Source: Alphaproteobacteria bacterium (GTDB lineage Bacteria > Pseudomonadota > Alphaproteobacteria > Caulobacterales > Caulobacteraceae). From it: a stretch of 64,000 bases of DNA. The stretch spans positions 58,975 to 122,974 of the forward strand of contig JAHJOO010000008.1 in the NCBI GenBank assembly GCA_018820275.1, read 5' to 3'. Position 1 is the first letter of the stretch, and every line of letters begins with the position of its first letter. This document shows positions 10,301-20,407 of this stretch, in pieces. The notes under the pieces are model-generated. The model made no database searches. It was given only the letters and a program-made list of their open reading frames with translations, and was not told the DNA's origin. The translations under genes were made by a program, and so were the position numbers.

Positions 10301-10357
10301 CGCGTCGATGGAGAACCAGCGGGGAGAGGGCCCGACGAAGGGGTCGAACCGGCTCAT
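7307..10357 (-). CDS. addB: Double-strand break repair protein AddB
   Basis: AddB is the partner of AddA: an inactive helicase-like scaffold with a second C-terminal nuclease domain. The 1016-residue protein begins MSRFDPFVGPSPRW at an ATG overlapping the stop of the nucleotidyltransferase gene upstream. It contains VVLLPNRRAARAF in place of a true Walker A, VILAGLEEGVWPG in the middle, and a C-terminal VMDFKTGQIPS nuclease motif. These features match the alphaproteobacterial AddB type. Its stop overlaps the addA start, so the two subunits are translationally coupled. Confidence 0.94.
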   Translation of the reverse strand: MSRFDPFVGPSPRWFSIDAHRPFLEDLADGVLAWLGDRDPEALSDAVVLLPNRRAARAFSQALARRAGDRAVLLPEVRPLGDLEEDEPPFSPGDVGLDLPPAIDARARRFELARLVVESGLRPGLTPVGALGLADALSRFLDSCQIEEVEDLSKLDEMVSGDLARHWQESAGFLRLATERWPARLGELGMVDPAWRRSRLLRLLAERWTESPPARPVLAAGSTGTAPAAAAVLKAVATAPRGAVVVPGLDRDMADAVWTEVTTDAQHPQHALSRLLTAVEVERRAVRPWFRPAEEAVAARKGQARGRVLAEALRPAETTGDWQTAIQALREAAADVTGADPVAEGLEGLSVLTAENEEDAAAAIAVMMREALETPGRTCALVTPDLDLSRRVSARLERWGVVADSSSGMPLSRTPAGRLLTLSARVLADPLDPQALLGLLKHPAVTITLEGQEFVDARRGLERLALRGPRLRDVTRARAKLLKARSVRDDGRVPSETSVAQARAAEALLDRLEALIGPARATPDPTLDQAARTLTGFVEAVAGLEAWAGNDGEAAAALLAGLIAHGAPLGALDAPAFARLLTKLMDAETVRAGDATHPSLRILGAIEARLVRADRVILAGLEEGVWPGAASVDPLLSRPMRAAVGLPPPEKRLGQTAQDFIQAASSPEVALVERRRRGGQPAVPSRWLWRLRMLAEGAGVTVATATAPLALARALDAPTGDDKPAKRPRPTPPVARRPRKLPVTAVERWVRDPYAVYARYVLGLKELERPGRSAEALARGTAVHKALERLVVSWPEVLPDDCEGVLHGLLIEELGHAGFEDGAMAREGPLARNCARTLSRLEAERRARGIEVRVEESVQHTFAAPFGLFTVTAKADRIEISAHGAAVMDFKTGQIPSKKQIEANFAPQLSLTGAILAEAGLKDRGPIEPEELTYVRVTGRDRADEVAIRASGAEALALSMAALARLKAGVERFDDPATPYVSWAAPQFMGNFGGNYDHLARVWEWHVAGGGEGDEA

Positions 10358-11064
10358 GCGCGCAGCCGCGCTTCCGCCTCGTCGCGCGCCTGCGGGTCGC
10401 CGACGTGCATCCAGTCGCCGTCCAGCACGCAGCCGAACAGCCGCCCCTCCGCCGCCGACCTGCGCCACAGCGGGCTCAGCGAGAACGGCCCCTCGGGCCC
10501 CCCGTCGGCGTATCCCGGCCGGGTGATGTGCACGCCCATGTAGGCATAGGGCGCGGCCGGCGCGTCGCCCCGGAACGTCAGCCTGCCGTCGTCGGCCAGA
10601 AAGAAGTCCCCGTCGCCCTCGAACCCGATCGACCCCTCGCGCCGGGCCAGAAGCAGGGCCGCGTCCATCCGGTCGGGGTCCCACAGCCGGACCAGGTCAC
10701 CCAGGGCGTCGCCCCGGTCGATCCAGACGCTGTCGATATTGGCCACGAACACCGGCGCGTCGCCCAGCAGGGGCCGCGCCTTCTTCAACCCGCCGCCGGT
10801 CTCCAGCAGCAGGTCGCGCTCGTCCGAGATGACGATCTCCGGCCCGCGCCCGCGCGCCCGCAGATGCGCCTCCAGCCGGTCGGCGAACCAGTGGACATTG
10901 ACCACGGCCCGCGTCACGCCCGCCTCCGCCAGCCGGTCCAGCACGTGGTCGATCAGCGCCCGCCCGCCGACCTCGACCAGCGCCTTGGGCCGGTCGTCCG
11001 TCAGCGGCCGCATCCGCGTCCCCAGCCCCGCGGCCAGCACCATGGCGGTCCCCGGCGCGCTCAC
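10354..11064 (-). CDS. murU: N-acetylmuramate alpha-1-phosphate uridylyltransferase (MurU-type nucleotidyltransferase)
   Basis: The 236-residue protein is a sugar-1-phosphate nucleotidyltransferase with the signature MVLAAGLGTRMRPLT at about 8-22, then RPKALVEVGG and NIDSVW. In Pseudomonas putida MurU makes UDP-MurNAc from MurNAc-1-phosphate, following the kinase AmgK, in a peptidoglycan recycling shortcut that bypasses MurA. The gene here directly follows an AmgK-like kinase with a 4-base GTGA overlap, which supports that role over a mannose or glucose pathway. The start is GTG 11064; the longer frame upstream is antisense shadow inside amgK. The stop overlaps addB. Confidence 0.85.
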   Translation of the reverse strand: MSAPGTAMVLAAGLGTRMRPLTDDRPKALVEVGGRALIDHVLDRLAEAGVTRAVVNVHWFADRLEAHLRARGRGPEIVISDERDLLLETGGGLKKARPLLGDAPVFVANIDSVWIDRGDALGDLVRLWDPDRMDAALLLARREGSIGFEGDGDFFLADDGRLTFRGDAPAAPYAYMGVHITRPGYADGGPEGPFSLSPLWRRSAAEGRLFGCVLDGDWMHVGDPQARDEAEARLRA

Positions 11065-12149
11065 GACCGCACCCCGGCGGGGACGAAGCGACGAAACCAG
11101 TCGGAGATCGGCTCCAGTCCCGGCGTCTCCAGATTGCGCTCCAGATGCGCCCACATGCGCGGCATGAACTGCGCGTATCGGGGCTTGCCGTCGCGCGTGA
11201 TCAGCCGGGCGAAGACGCCGAGGATCCGCGCCTCGTTCAGCGCCGCCAGCGCGGCATAGCTCTGCATGAAGGCGGCCCGGTCCACGTCGGGCCGCAGGGC
11301 GAAATAGCGGTCCAGCGCCGCCGCCTCCAACGCGGGCGACACGTCGCGTCGCGCGTCCTGCAGCAGCGAGTGCAGGTCCCAGCTCGCGTGGGCCCGGACC
11401 GCGTCCTGGAAGTCGATCATCCCCGCGCGCGCTGCGCCCGCACGACCCGGCAGCCAGATCAGGTTCTCCGCGTGATAGTCGCGGTGCGCCATCACGGAGG
11501 CGTCGCGCTCGGCCGCGTCCACCACCGGTTCCCAGACCGCGTCCCACTCCGCCCGCGCCTCTTGCGACACGTCGAAGTCCGGCCGCAGCTTCGGCAGCCA
11601 GTCCACGAACAGGTCCGCCCCGCCCTTCAGCGCCGTGGCGTCATAGGTCTGGAGCGGCCAGTCCCCGCCCGGCCCCGTCAGCGTCCCGGGCGTCGGCGCG
11701 GCGTGCAGTTCGGCCAGCGCCTCCACCGCCGCCATGTACAGCGGTGCCTCGGCCTCGCCCTGCGCGATGACCCGGGCAAACAGATCGTCGCCGAGGTCCT
11801 CCAGCACCGCCAGCCCGTTGGCCACGTCCAGGGCCACCACCTCGGGCGCACTCAGGCCCACGGCGCGCAGATGCGCCGCCACCGCGGCGAAGGCGTCGAT
11901 CCGGCCGGCGGAGAGCCGCGCCGTGGCATTCCAGCCCGCCGCGCGGCGCTGCGCCGGGGTCCACGACGGATCGGCCGGCGGGCTCTCGGCCGCGGGGGCC
12001 TGATCCATCAGCATCAGCGTCGCGCCGGTCGGCAGGGTCAGCCGTTCATAGCGGCGCGTCGAGGCGTCGCCGGGCAGGGGCGCGCGCGCCGCGTCGGCCA
12101 GGCCGGCGGTCTTCAGAAAGTCGAGCCGCAGGGCTTCACGTTCGGACAT
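11061..12149 (-). CDS. amgK: Anomeric sugar kinase AmgK-like (aminoglycoside phosphotransferase fold)
   Basis: The 362-residue protein has an APH-type kinase fold: LAVLEDLGDDLF at 113-124, the catalytic loop HRDYHAEN at 222-229 and the metal-binding IDFQDA at 245-250. AmgK phosphorylates the anomeric hydroxyl of MurNAc or GlcNAc; the product goes to MurU. The order tsaE-amgK-murU and the overlaps on both sides support cell-wall recycling over antibiotic modification. In Pseudomonas this route gives intrinsic fosfomycin tolerance; whether that holds here is inference. The ATG at 12149 lies within the end of tsaE (14-base overlap). Confidence 0.85.
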   Translation of the reverse strand: MSEREALRLDFLKTAGLADAARAPLPGDASTRRYERLTLPTGATLMLMDQAPAAESPPADPSWTPAQRRAAGWNATARLSAGRIDAFAAVAAHLRAVGLSAPEVVALDVANGLAVLEDLGDDLFARVIAQGEAEAPLYMAAVEALAELHAAPTPGTLTGPGGDWPLQTYDATALKGGADLFVDWLPKLRPDFDVSQEARAEWDAVWEPVVDAAERDASVMAHRDYHAENLIWLPGRAGAARAGMIDFQDAVRAHASWDLHSLLQDARRDVSPALEAAALDRYFALRPDVDRAAFMQSYAALAALNEARILGVFARLITRDGKPRYAQFMPRMWAHLERNLETPGLEPISDWFRRFVPAGVRS

Positions 12150-12600
12150 GGATCTCCTTCACGGCCTCTTCCCACCGGCCTGCGCCAGAAACGGTCGCAC
12201 GCCGGCCGGTGCCGTCTTCCTCCAGCCGGATCGTCAGCCGGTCCGGGCCCAGCCAGGCCTCCGGCTCCGCCCCCAGCCGCTCCGGCCATTCGATCAGGGC
12301 CGCGCCCGTGTCCAGCGCCTCGTCCAGCCCGATCTCGGCGGCCTCCGACGGCCGCTCCAGCCGGTACAGGTCAAAGTGGCCGACCGGCGGCGCGGTCTCG
12401 TATGTCTGCACGATCGTGAACGTCGGGCTCGGCACGTCGACGTCCTCGCCCGCCAGCGCCCGGATCAGGCCCCGCGCCAGGGTCGACTTGCCCATGCCCA
12501 GCGGACCCTCCAGCAGGACGGCGTCGCCCACCCGCAGCAGGGGCGCAACCGCCCGCCCCAACGCCGTGGTCGCGGCCTCGTCGGCCAGCCGCACCCTCAT
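12136..12600 (-). CDS. tsaE: tRNA threonylcarbamoyladenosine biosynthesis ATPase TsaE
   Basis: TsaE is the ATPase of the TsaBDE complex that makes t6A at position 37 of tRNAs reading ANN codons. The 154-residue protein has the P-loop GPLGMGKST at 32-40, SPTFTIVQTY at 58-67, HFDLYRL at 75-81 and IEWPER at 103-108, all typical. The ATG at 12600 overlaps the acyltransferase stop as ATGA. The partners TsaB and TsaD are not in this window. Confidence 0.95.
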   Translation of the reverse strand: MRVRLADEAATTALGRAVAPLLRVGDAVLLEGPLGMGKSTLARGLIRALAGEDVDVPSPTFTIVQTYETAPPVGHFDLYRLERPSEAAEIGLDEALDTGAALIEWPERLGAEPEAWLGPDRLTIRLEEDGTGRRATVSGAGRWEEAVKEIHVRT

Positions 12601-13433
12601 GCGAACTCCGCGTCGGGCTGGGATGGCAGCACCCGCTCGACGAAGGCCTTCAGCGCATAGGTCGCCTTGCCCGCGTCCACGTCCAGCCGCTCCGGCGGGA
12701 TCGGCTTGCCGACCATCAGCCGGAACGCCGTCTTCCGCTTGTTCAGCAGCTCGTGGAACAGGGTCACGTCCCGCAGCTCGGCCGAGAAGCGGTTGAAGAA
12801 GTGGAACAGCCGGCTGTACGGTCCGGACACGTGGACCGGCACGATCGGCGCCCGGTATTTCCGCGCCAGCGAGGCCGCCGTCGGGGCCCACTCCGGATCG
12901 GTCAGGGCCCCGCCCTCCACCCGCGCCAGCCGCCCCGCGGGAAACAGCACCACGCAGCGCTCGGCCTCGAACGCCGCCCGCGCCGCCTCCAGCGTGGCGC
13001 GCGTCTTTTCCCGCGTGCGCTTGTCCACGACCCACTCCACCGGGATCACCGTCTCGGCCAGCCGCGGGCAGACCCGCAGCGCGTCGGCATTGGCGAAGAA
13101 GATGGCGTCGGGCCGCCGCGTGCGGATGGCGTCGAACACCGCCACCCCGTCGGCGATGCCGGTCGGATGGTTGGCCACGACCACGCACCGGCCCTCGGCC
13201 GGCAGCCGGTCGAGGTTCAGCGCCGAGGTCTTCAGGTCCAGCAGGTCCGACACCTGCTCCAGCGCGATCCGCCCCGGGCTGTCGGCGATCATGTCGGCCA
13301 TGCGCCGCGCCTGGCGATAGCCCAGCAGCCGGTACAGCCCCGGCCGCACCAGCGGCCAGATCCACGAGCCCGTCAGCCGGGGCGCGCGCTCGGCGATCAG
13401 GACGTCCACGATGTGGGGCGAACGGTTCGGCAT
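12597..13433 (-). CDS. Phospholipid/glycerol acyltransferase (PlsC-like)
   Basis: The 278-residue protein belongs to the lysophospholipid acyltransferase superfamily. The acyltransferase histidine motif is VVANHPTGIADG, and a second block reads VVLFPAGRLARVEGG. The N-terminus (VDVLIAERAPRL) and overall form are closer to the hemolysin / OlsA-like branch than to short PlsC proteins, so the acyl acceptor (lysophosphatidate, lyso-ornithine lipid or other) is uncertain. I chose the ATG at 13433 (MPNRSPH) because the upstream extension is Arg/Gly-rich low-complexity. It is the first gene of the coupled operon running to addA; the S9 peptidase is divergent. Confidence 0.85.
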   Translation of the reverse strand: MPNRSPHIVDVLIAERAPRLTGSWIWPLVRPGLYRLLGYRQARRMADMIADSPGRIALEQVSDLLDLKTSALNLDRLPAEGRCVVVANHPTGIADGVAVFDAIRTRRPDAIFFANADALRVCPRLAETVIPVEWVVDKRTREKTRATLEAARAAFEAERCVVLFPAGRLARVEGGALTDPEWAPTAASLARKYRAPIVPVHVSGPYSRLFHFFNRFSAELRDVTLFHELLNKRKTAFRLMVGKPIPPERLDVDAGKATYALKAFVERVLPSQPDAEFA

Positions 13434-13540
13434 CCGCCCGGTTGTCGCCGCTCCCGCCCGGCCGGGCAAGCGGCCAGTTCGGCAGGGCTGACCCCGTCGC
13501 GCGCCCCGTGCTACGCCTCGGGCCAAAGCCATCGGAGACC

Positions 13541-15613
<2,073 letters not shown>

Positions 15614-15627
15614 CCGGGCACGAAAAG

Positions 15628-15652
15628 GGGGCGGAGCCGGCGGCTCCGCCCC
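15628..15652 (-). terminator. Intrinsic terminator between convergent genes
   Basis: An 11-bp perfect stem (GGGGCGGAGCC with GGCTCCGCCCC) closes a 3-base loop. On the minus strand it is followed by TTTTCG, so it best serves the 95-residue protein gene. It may also slow transcription leaving the S9 peptidase gene. Confidence 0.75.
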
Positions 15653-15672
15653 TCATTCAGGTCGACCTGCCG

Positions 15673-15960
15673 TCAGCGCGCGCGGGCGCGGGCCTCGTTG
15701 AGGCGGACCAGTTCGGCGTATTCGCGCTCGCTCATGCAGCGCGGCGCCTCCCAGCCCCTGTCGGCCTCCAGCACCTGACGCGCCGTCATGAAGACCGGCC
15801 GCTCGCCGTAGGCGCGCTCATAGCTGCGGGCCGTCGTCTGGTCCTGGCTGCAGACCATGACCTCCTTGGTCAGGGGATCGGTCGTGACCGCCAGCGCGGG
15901 GTTCGCGCCGGCCGTGACGGCCGCCGCCAAGACAAGGGACGAGGTGAGTTTCCGGATCAT
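15673..15960 (-). CDS. Small exported protein of unknown function
   Basis: The 95-residue protein has a clear signal peptide (MIRKLTSSLVLAAAVTAG, cleavage after PALA). The mature part has two cysteines (MVCSQD and PRCMSE) that could form a disulfide, and a charged C-terminus. I do not recognise the family. An intrinsic terminator lies just downstream. It is divergent from the alpha/beta hydrolase gene, with about 170 bases between that should hold both promoters. Confidence 0.8.
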   Translation of the reverse strand: MIRKLTSSLVLAAAVTAGANPALAVTTDPLTKEVMVCSQDQTTARSYERAYGERPVFMTARQVLEADRGWEAPRCMSEREYAELVRLNEARARAR

Positions 15961-16130
15961 CAGGGGGCCTCCAAGGTTCGAAAAAGGTCAGAACTCGGAT
16001 GGAATAGTGCGCCGTTTCGGCCCGATGTAAAGCTTTTACGACAACTAATCCGCAGCCGCCTCAAATGACGTGGAAAATTCATGGAGCGAACCGCGCGGCC
16101 AGGCCGTTGGTGGCCCCGTATCTGCCCGCC

Positions 16131-16985
16131 ATGACCCGACGCACCATCCTCGCCTCCGCCCTGGGATTCCTCGCCGCCGCCTGCTCGCCGCTGGCGGCCC
16201 TGAACGCGCTGGGGCCGCGCGACCGCAACGCCCGCCGGGTGGCCCGCGACCTTCCCTACGGCCCGGATCCGCGCCAGAGAGTCGATCTCTACGCCCCGAC
16301 CGACGCGACGGGGCCGCTGCCGACCCTGGTCTTCTTCTACGGCGGCGGCTGGGATTCCGGTTCGCGAGATCACTACGGCTGGGCGGCCCAGGCGCTGGCC
16401 GCCCGAGGCTTCCTCGTGGCCCTGCCCGACTACCGGATCGTGCCCCAGGTCCATTTTCCGGCCTTCGTCCAGGACGCCGCCGCGGCGACCGCCGCCGTGG
16501 CCCGGGTCGCGCCCGATCACGGCGGCGACCCCGACCGCCTGGGCGTGCTCGGCCATTCCGCCGGCGCCCATCTGGCCATGATGATCGCGCTGGACCGCCG
16601 CTACATGGCCGCCGTCGACCGACCGGACCTGATCCGCGCCGCCGCCGGCCTCGCCGGCCCCTACGAGTTCCTGCCCTTCGACGTGGCCGCCTCGCGCAAT
16701 GCCTTCGGCCGGGCGCCCGACCCGACCCTGACCCAGCCCGTCACCTTCGCCCGCGCCGACGCCCCGCCGATCTGGCTGGGCCACGGCACGGCCGACGTCG
16801 TGGTCCACGCCGAGGACACCGAGATCCTGCGCGACCGGCTCAAGGCCGTGGGCGCGCCGGTCGAGGCGAAACTCTATCCCGACCTGGACCACGCCGACCT
16901 GATCTCGACCTTCTCGCCCCTGTTCCGCAAAAAGGCGCCGGTGCTGGAAGACGTCAGCGCCTTTTTCAGAAGGACGCTGGGCTGA
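16131..16985 (+). CDS. Exported alpha/beta hydrolase (carboxylesterase-like)
   Basis: The 284-residue protein has an alpha/beta-hydrolase fold of the esterase/lipase type, with the oxyanion motif VFFYGGGWDSGS, nucleophile elbow GHSAGAHLA and a late PDLDHADL that supplies the histidine. The N-terminus MTRRTILASALGFLAAACSP looks like a signal peptide with a possible lipobox ending in cysteine, so the enzyme is probably periplasmic or lipid-anchored. An upstream ATG at 16065 would bury this signal, so I prefer 16131. The substrate is unknown. Confidence 0.85.
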   Translation: MTRRTILASALGFLAAACSPLAALNALGPRDRNARRVARDLPYGPDPRQRVDLYAPTDATGPLPTLVFFYGGGWDSGSRDHYGWAAQALAARGFLVALPDYRIVPQVHFPAFVQDAAAATAAVARVAPDHGGDPDRLGVLGHSAGAHLAMMIALDRRYMAAVDRPDLIRAAAGLAGPYEFLPFDVAASRNAFGRAPDPTLTQPVTFARADAPPIWLGHGTADVVVHAEDTEILRDRLKAVGAPVEAKLYPDLDHADLISTFSPLFRKKAPVLEDVSAFFRRTLG

Positions 16986-17076
16986 CGCCCCCAATCAGCG
17001 AGCCGCCGCGCGGCAAGCGGCAGGGCGCAAGAGAACCCCGTCTCGCCAAGGTCACGTTCCTCCGTTAAGGGAGGCC

Positions 17077-18522
17077 ATGACAGAACAGACGAATGCGCAG
17101 GCGGCGCTGGACCGCCTCGAGACCCTCTACGCCGCCTCGGTCGACAACCTGCGCCGGGCCGTGAAGACCTTCCTGGAAACCGGCGAGCGCGCCGATCCGG
17201 AGGCCCGCGCGAACGGCCTGTTCGCCTATCCCCGCGTGAAGGTGACCTGGTTCGGGGAGCGCCCGCCGAATCTGGAGGCCCGCGCCTACGGCCGCATGTC
17301 CCGGCCCGGCGTCTACGCCACCACGATAACCCGCCCCGACCTGTTCCGGCCCTATCTGACCGAGCAGCTGCATCTGCTGGCCCGCGACTACGGCGCGACC
17401 TTCGAGGTCGAGCCCTCGGATCAGGAGATCCCCTTCCCCTATGTGCTGGACGGGTCCGACGTGGTGCTGGACCGCACCCAGACGGCCGCCATCGCCCGCT
17501 GGTTCCCGACCACCGACCTGGCCCACATCGGCGACGAGATTTCCGACGGCCTGTTCGCGCCGGGCGAGGACTTTCCGCTGGCCCAGTTCGACGGCCTGCG
17601 CACCGACTTCTCGCTGGCGCGTCTGCGCCACTACACCGGCACGCCGGTGGAGGCGGTGCAGTCGTGGATCCTGTTCACCAACTATAACCGCTATGTCGAC
17701 GAGTTCGTGCGCTGGGCCATGGAGCAGCTGCGCGACCCGACCACCCCCTACCAGAGCCTGGTCTGCGCCGGCGGCGTGGTGATCGATCGCGACACCCCGG
17801 ACCCCGAGGCCGCCGTCATGGACGCGGCCTGGAAGAAGCACCAGATGCCGGCCTACCACCTGACCGCGCCGGGTCATGAAGGGGTCACCCTGGTCAACAT
17901 CGGCGTCGGCCCGTCCAACGCCAAGACCATCTGCGATCACCTGGCCGTCACCCGGCCGCACGTCTGGATGATGATCGGCCACTGCGGCGGCCTGCGGCCC
18001 AGCCAGACCATCGGCGACTACGTCCTGGCCCACGCCTATCTGCGCGACGACCACGTGCTGGACGCCGTCCTGCCGCCGGACATCCCGATCCCGTCCATCG
18101 CCGAGGTCCAGCGCGCCCTCTACGACGCCGCCAAGGTGGTCTCGGGGGCCCCGGGCGAGGAGGTGAAGCGGCGTCTGCGGACCGGCACGGTCGTCACCAC
18201 CGACGACCGGAACTGGGAGCTGCGCTATACGAAGTCGGCGCTCCGCTTCAACCAGAGCCGCGCCGTGGCCATCGACATGGAGAGCGCCACCATCGCCGCC
18301 CAGGGCTATCGCTTCCGCGTGCCCTACGGCACCCTGCTGTGCGTCTCCGACAAGCCGCTGCACGGCGAGATCAAGCTGCCGGGACAGGCCAACCGCTTCT
18401 ACGAGGGCTCGATCTCCGAGCACCTGCAGATCGGCATCCACGCCGTCGACCTGCTGCGCCAGGAGGGCCAGCGGGTGCACAGCCGCAAGCTCCGCGCCTT
18501 CGACGAGCCGCCGTTCCGCTAG
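17077..18522 (+). CDS. amn: AMP nucleosidase
   Basis: Amn hydrolyses AMP to adenine and ribose 5-phosphate in purine turnover. The 481-residue length is close to the E. coli enzyme (484). The C-terminal phosphorylase-type domain has VNIGVGPSNAKTICDHL, MIGHCGGLRPSQ, AIDMESATIAAQGYRF and LLCVSDKPLHGEIKLPGQ. A strong AGGGAGG ribosome site precedes the ATG. The stop overlaps the stop of the convergent 67-residue ORF by three bases. Confidence 0.96.
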   Translation: MTEQTNAQAALDRLETLYAASVDNLRRAVKTFLETGERADPEARANGLFAYPRVKVTWFGERPPNLEARAYGRMSRPGVYATTITRPDLFRPYLTEQLHLLARDYGATFEVEPSDQEIPFPYVLDGSDVVLDRTQTAAIARWFPTTDLAHIGDEISDGLFAPGEDFPLAQFDGLRTDFSLARLRHYTGTPVEAVQSWILFTNYNRYVDEFVRWAMEQLRDPTTPYQSLVCAGGVVIDRDTPDPEAAVMDAAWKKHQMPAYHLTAPGHEGVTLVNIGVGPSNAKTICDHLAVTRPHVWMMIGHCGGLRPSQTIGDYVLAHAYLRDDHVLDAVLPPDIPIPSIAEVQRALYDAAKVVSGAPGEEVKRRLRTGTVVTTDDRNWELRYTKSALRFNQSRAVAIDMESATIAAQGYRFRVPYGTLLCVSDKPLHGEIKLPGQANRFYEGSISEHLQIGIHAVDLLRQEGQRVHSRKLRAFDEPPFR

Positions 18523-18722
18523 GCGCGCAGCGGGCCGTGGCCGCGGAAGGCGCGGCCGGGCTCGCCCAGCTCGCTCCAGCCCGCCGAGGTCAGACGCGCC
18601 CCGGACTTGCCGGCGGGTTCGGCCAGCCCCAGCACCATCAGCCGGCGGGCGGATTCGGCCGAGGCGGTGCGCTCGGGGTCGGCGAGGTCGAGCATGGCCT
18701 CGAGGCGTTCGGCTGGGGTCAT
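18519..18722 (-). CDS. Small protein of unknown function
   Basis: The 67-residue ORF starts MTPAERLEAMLDLADPERTA and ends HGPLRA. It looks like a small soluble helical protein; I do not recognise the family. A longer open frame upstream has no support, and the ATG at 18722 gives a compact product with acidic and basic residues mixed. It lies just downstream of the methyltransferase gene on the same strand, 50 bases away, so it may be cotranscribed. Confidence 0.6.
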   Translation of the reverse strand: MTPAERLEAMLDLADPERTASAESARRLMVLGLAEPAGKSGARLTSAGWSELGEPGRAFRGHGPLRA

Positions 18723-18772
18723 CGCGCCCCTATAGCCGATCGGCGGCGCGCGTGGTGCGCGAAAATGGACCC

Positions 18773-19522
18773 TCAGTCCGCCTTGCGGAACAGGTAGAGG
18801 CCGAACCCCAGCCAGGGCCGACCGAAGGCGAACATCGACTTCACCCGGTCGGCCGAAGCCTCGACGACGCGGCGCTCGTCGGCGTCGGGATTGGCGGCGA
18901 TCCAGTCCCGGGCGGCGGCGTCCATGGCCGCCAGATAGCGGTCCCACGTGGCTTCGGACGACGCCGCGGCCGACACCACCTCATACCCCGCCTCGCGCGC
19001 CGCGGCCTGCCAGCCCTCGTGGGTCGCGTACAGGTTCGACAGCTCCATCACCTGCCGCAAGGGCGCGGGGGGCTCGTCCTTCCAGAACAGGTCGCCCCAG
19101 ATGACCCAGCCGCCGTCCTTCAGATGGGGCCGCAGCCCCTCCAGCATGGCGCGCGGCGCGCGCACCCCCTCGCCCGTCGGCTCGGTCGCGCCGATGACGC
19201 AGATCAGGTCCAGCCCACCAAGGCCGCCCAGCACCGTGTCGGACCGCAGCCGGTGCAGGGTCACCTGGTCCGCCACGCCCGCCGCGTCGATCCGGCCCTG
19301 GGCCAGCGCCGCCATGCCCCAGTCCAGCTCGACCGCCTCCACCGTCATGCCGAAGTCGCGCGCCAGCAGGACCGAGACCTCGCCGTTGCCCGCCCCGATC
19401 TCCAGCGCCCGCGCGCCGGCGCCCAGCCCCGTCCGCGCCACGCAGGCGGCCAGATCCGCCCGTTCCAGGGCGTTGCAGACCTCCAGCGCCGCATAGGCGA
19501 TCTGGTGAAAGTTGCGTCTCAC
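18773..19522 (-). CDS. SAM-dependent methyltransferase, class I
   Basis: The 249-residue protein has the class I SAM-binding motif ALEIGAGNGEVSVLL near residue 40, an acidic strand-2 end (VEAVELDW), and LDLICVIGATEPTGEG. The substrate is not evident. I chose the GTG at 19522, which overlaps the stop of the LD-carboxypeptidase gene by GTGA and gives MRRNFHQIAYAALEV; the longer frame upstream is antisense to the Mur ligase. Coupling to the carboxypeptidase suggests coexpression, but no shared pathway is clear. Confidence 0.8.
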   Translation of the reverse strand: MRRNFHQIAYAALEVCNALERADLAACVARTGLGAGARALEIGAGNGEVSVLLARDFGMTVEAVELDWGMAALAQGRIDAAGVADQVTLHRLRSDTVLGGLGGLDLICVIGATEPTGEGVRAPRAMLEGLRPHLKDGGWVIWGDLFWKDEPPAPLRQVMELSNLYATHEGWQAAAREAGYEVVSAAASSEATWDRYLAAMDAAARDWIAANPDADERRVVEASADRVKSMFAFGRPWLGFGLYLFRKAD

Positions 19523-20343
19523 CCGCGCGGGCCGAACGGCACGATCTTGTTGGCCCGGTCGTGGCCGATGTCGGCCGTGCCCAGATACGGGATCCCCGAC
19601 CGCTCGCACCAGTAGCGGGCGATCTCCTCCGCCGTCAGGCCGAAGTCCGGATCGTTCTCGACCACGTTCGAGACCCGCCCCATGCGGATCCCCGCGACCC
19701 TGCGGATGCTCTCCTGACCCGTGACGTGGAACATCATCCGGTCGATCCGGTACATCGGCTCGGACACGTCCTCCAGCATCAGCACGTGCCCGCTCAGGTC
19801 CGGCTCCAGCGCCGTGCCCACCAGGGCGTCGAGGATCGACAGGTTGAAGGCCACCGCCGGCCGCGGGTCCGCGTGCAGGCTGGGCTCCCAGCCGTCGGAA
19901 TCGCCCGACTTCAGCCAGTTCAGCGCCCGGATCGCCGTCGGGACGTTGCGCACCGCGTCCGACGCCATCGGTCCGTGCGCCACCCGCCCGATCCCGTGCC
20001 GGTACAGGATCGCCAGCAGGCTGCCGGCGTCGGAGTAACCCAGATACCGCTTCTTCTTCGCCGCCGGACCCAGCCGGGGCAGCACCGCCTCGGCGATGCG
20101 GCAGGCGCCATAGCCCCCGCGCGCGAACCAGACCGCGTCCAGCCGCGGGTCGTTGGCGAACTCCACGAAGGCCTCGGCCCGGCTGCGGTCGTCGCCGCCG
20201 AAATGACCGTGCTTGCCGAAGGCCGCCGGGTGAAACACCACCTGCACCGACCGGTCCGGCAGATGCTCCGCGAACCAGTCCTGCACCGCCGCCGCCCGGT
20301 CCGGGTCGAAGCGCGAACTGGCGTTGACGATGCCGATCTTCAT
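19519..20343 (-). CDS. LD-carboxypeptidase-family protein (peptidase S66)
   Basis: The 274-residue protein matches the S66 family, whose LdcA removes the terminal D-alanine from recycled murein tetrapeptide in the cytoplasm. The pattern ARGGYGACRI precedes the nucleophile motif GYSD, with Ser104 as the likely nucleophile; Glu191 (LEDV) and His261 (IGHDRANK) complete the triad. There is no signal peptide, as expected for a recycling enzyme. Microcin-immunity MccF proteins share the fold and cannot be fully excluded. It is divergent from the Mur ligase gene with only 64 bases between, so the pair may share a promoter region. Confidence 0.85.
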   Translation of the reverse strand: MKIGIVNASSRFDPDRAAAVQDWFAEHLPDRSVQVVFHPAAFGKHGHFGGDDRSRAEAFVEFANDPRLDAVWFARGGYGACRIAEAVLPRLGPAAKKKRYLGYSDAGSLLAILYRHGIGRVAHGPMASDAVRNVPTAIRALNWLKSGDSDGWEPSLHADPRPAVAFNLSILDALVGTALEPDLSGHVLMLEDVSEPMYRIDRMMFHVTGQESIRRVAGIRMGRVSNVVENDPDFGLTAEEIARYWCERSGIPYLGTADIGHDRANKIVPFGPRG

Positions 20344-20407
20344 CTGTGGTCCGCGCTCTCGGGCATGCTAGGTCAGGCCGTCCTCGACCCTCCCCGGTTT
20401 CGCCCTC

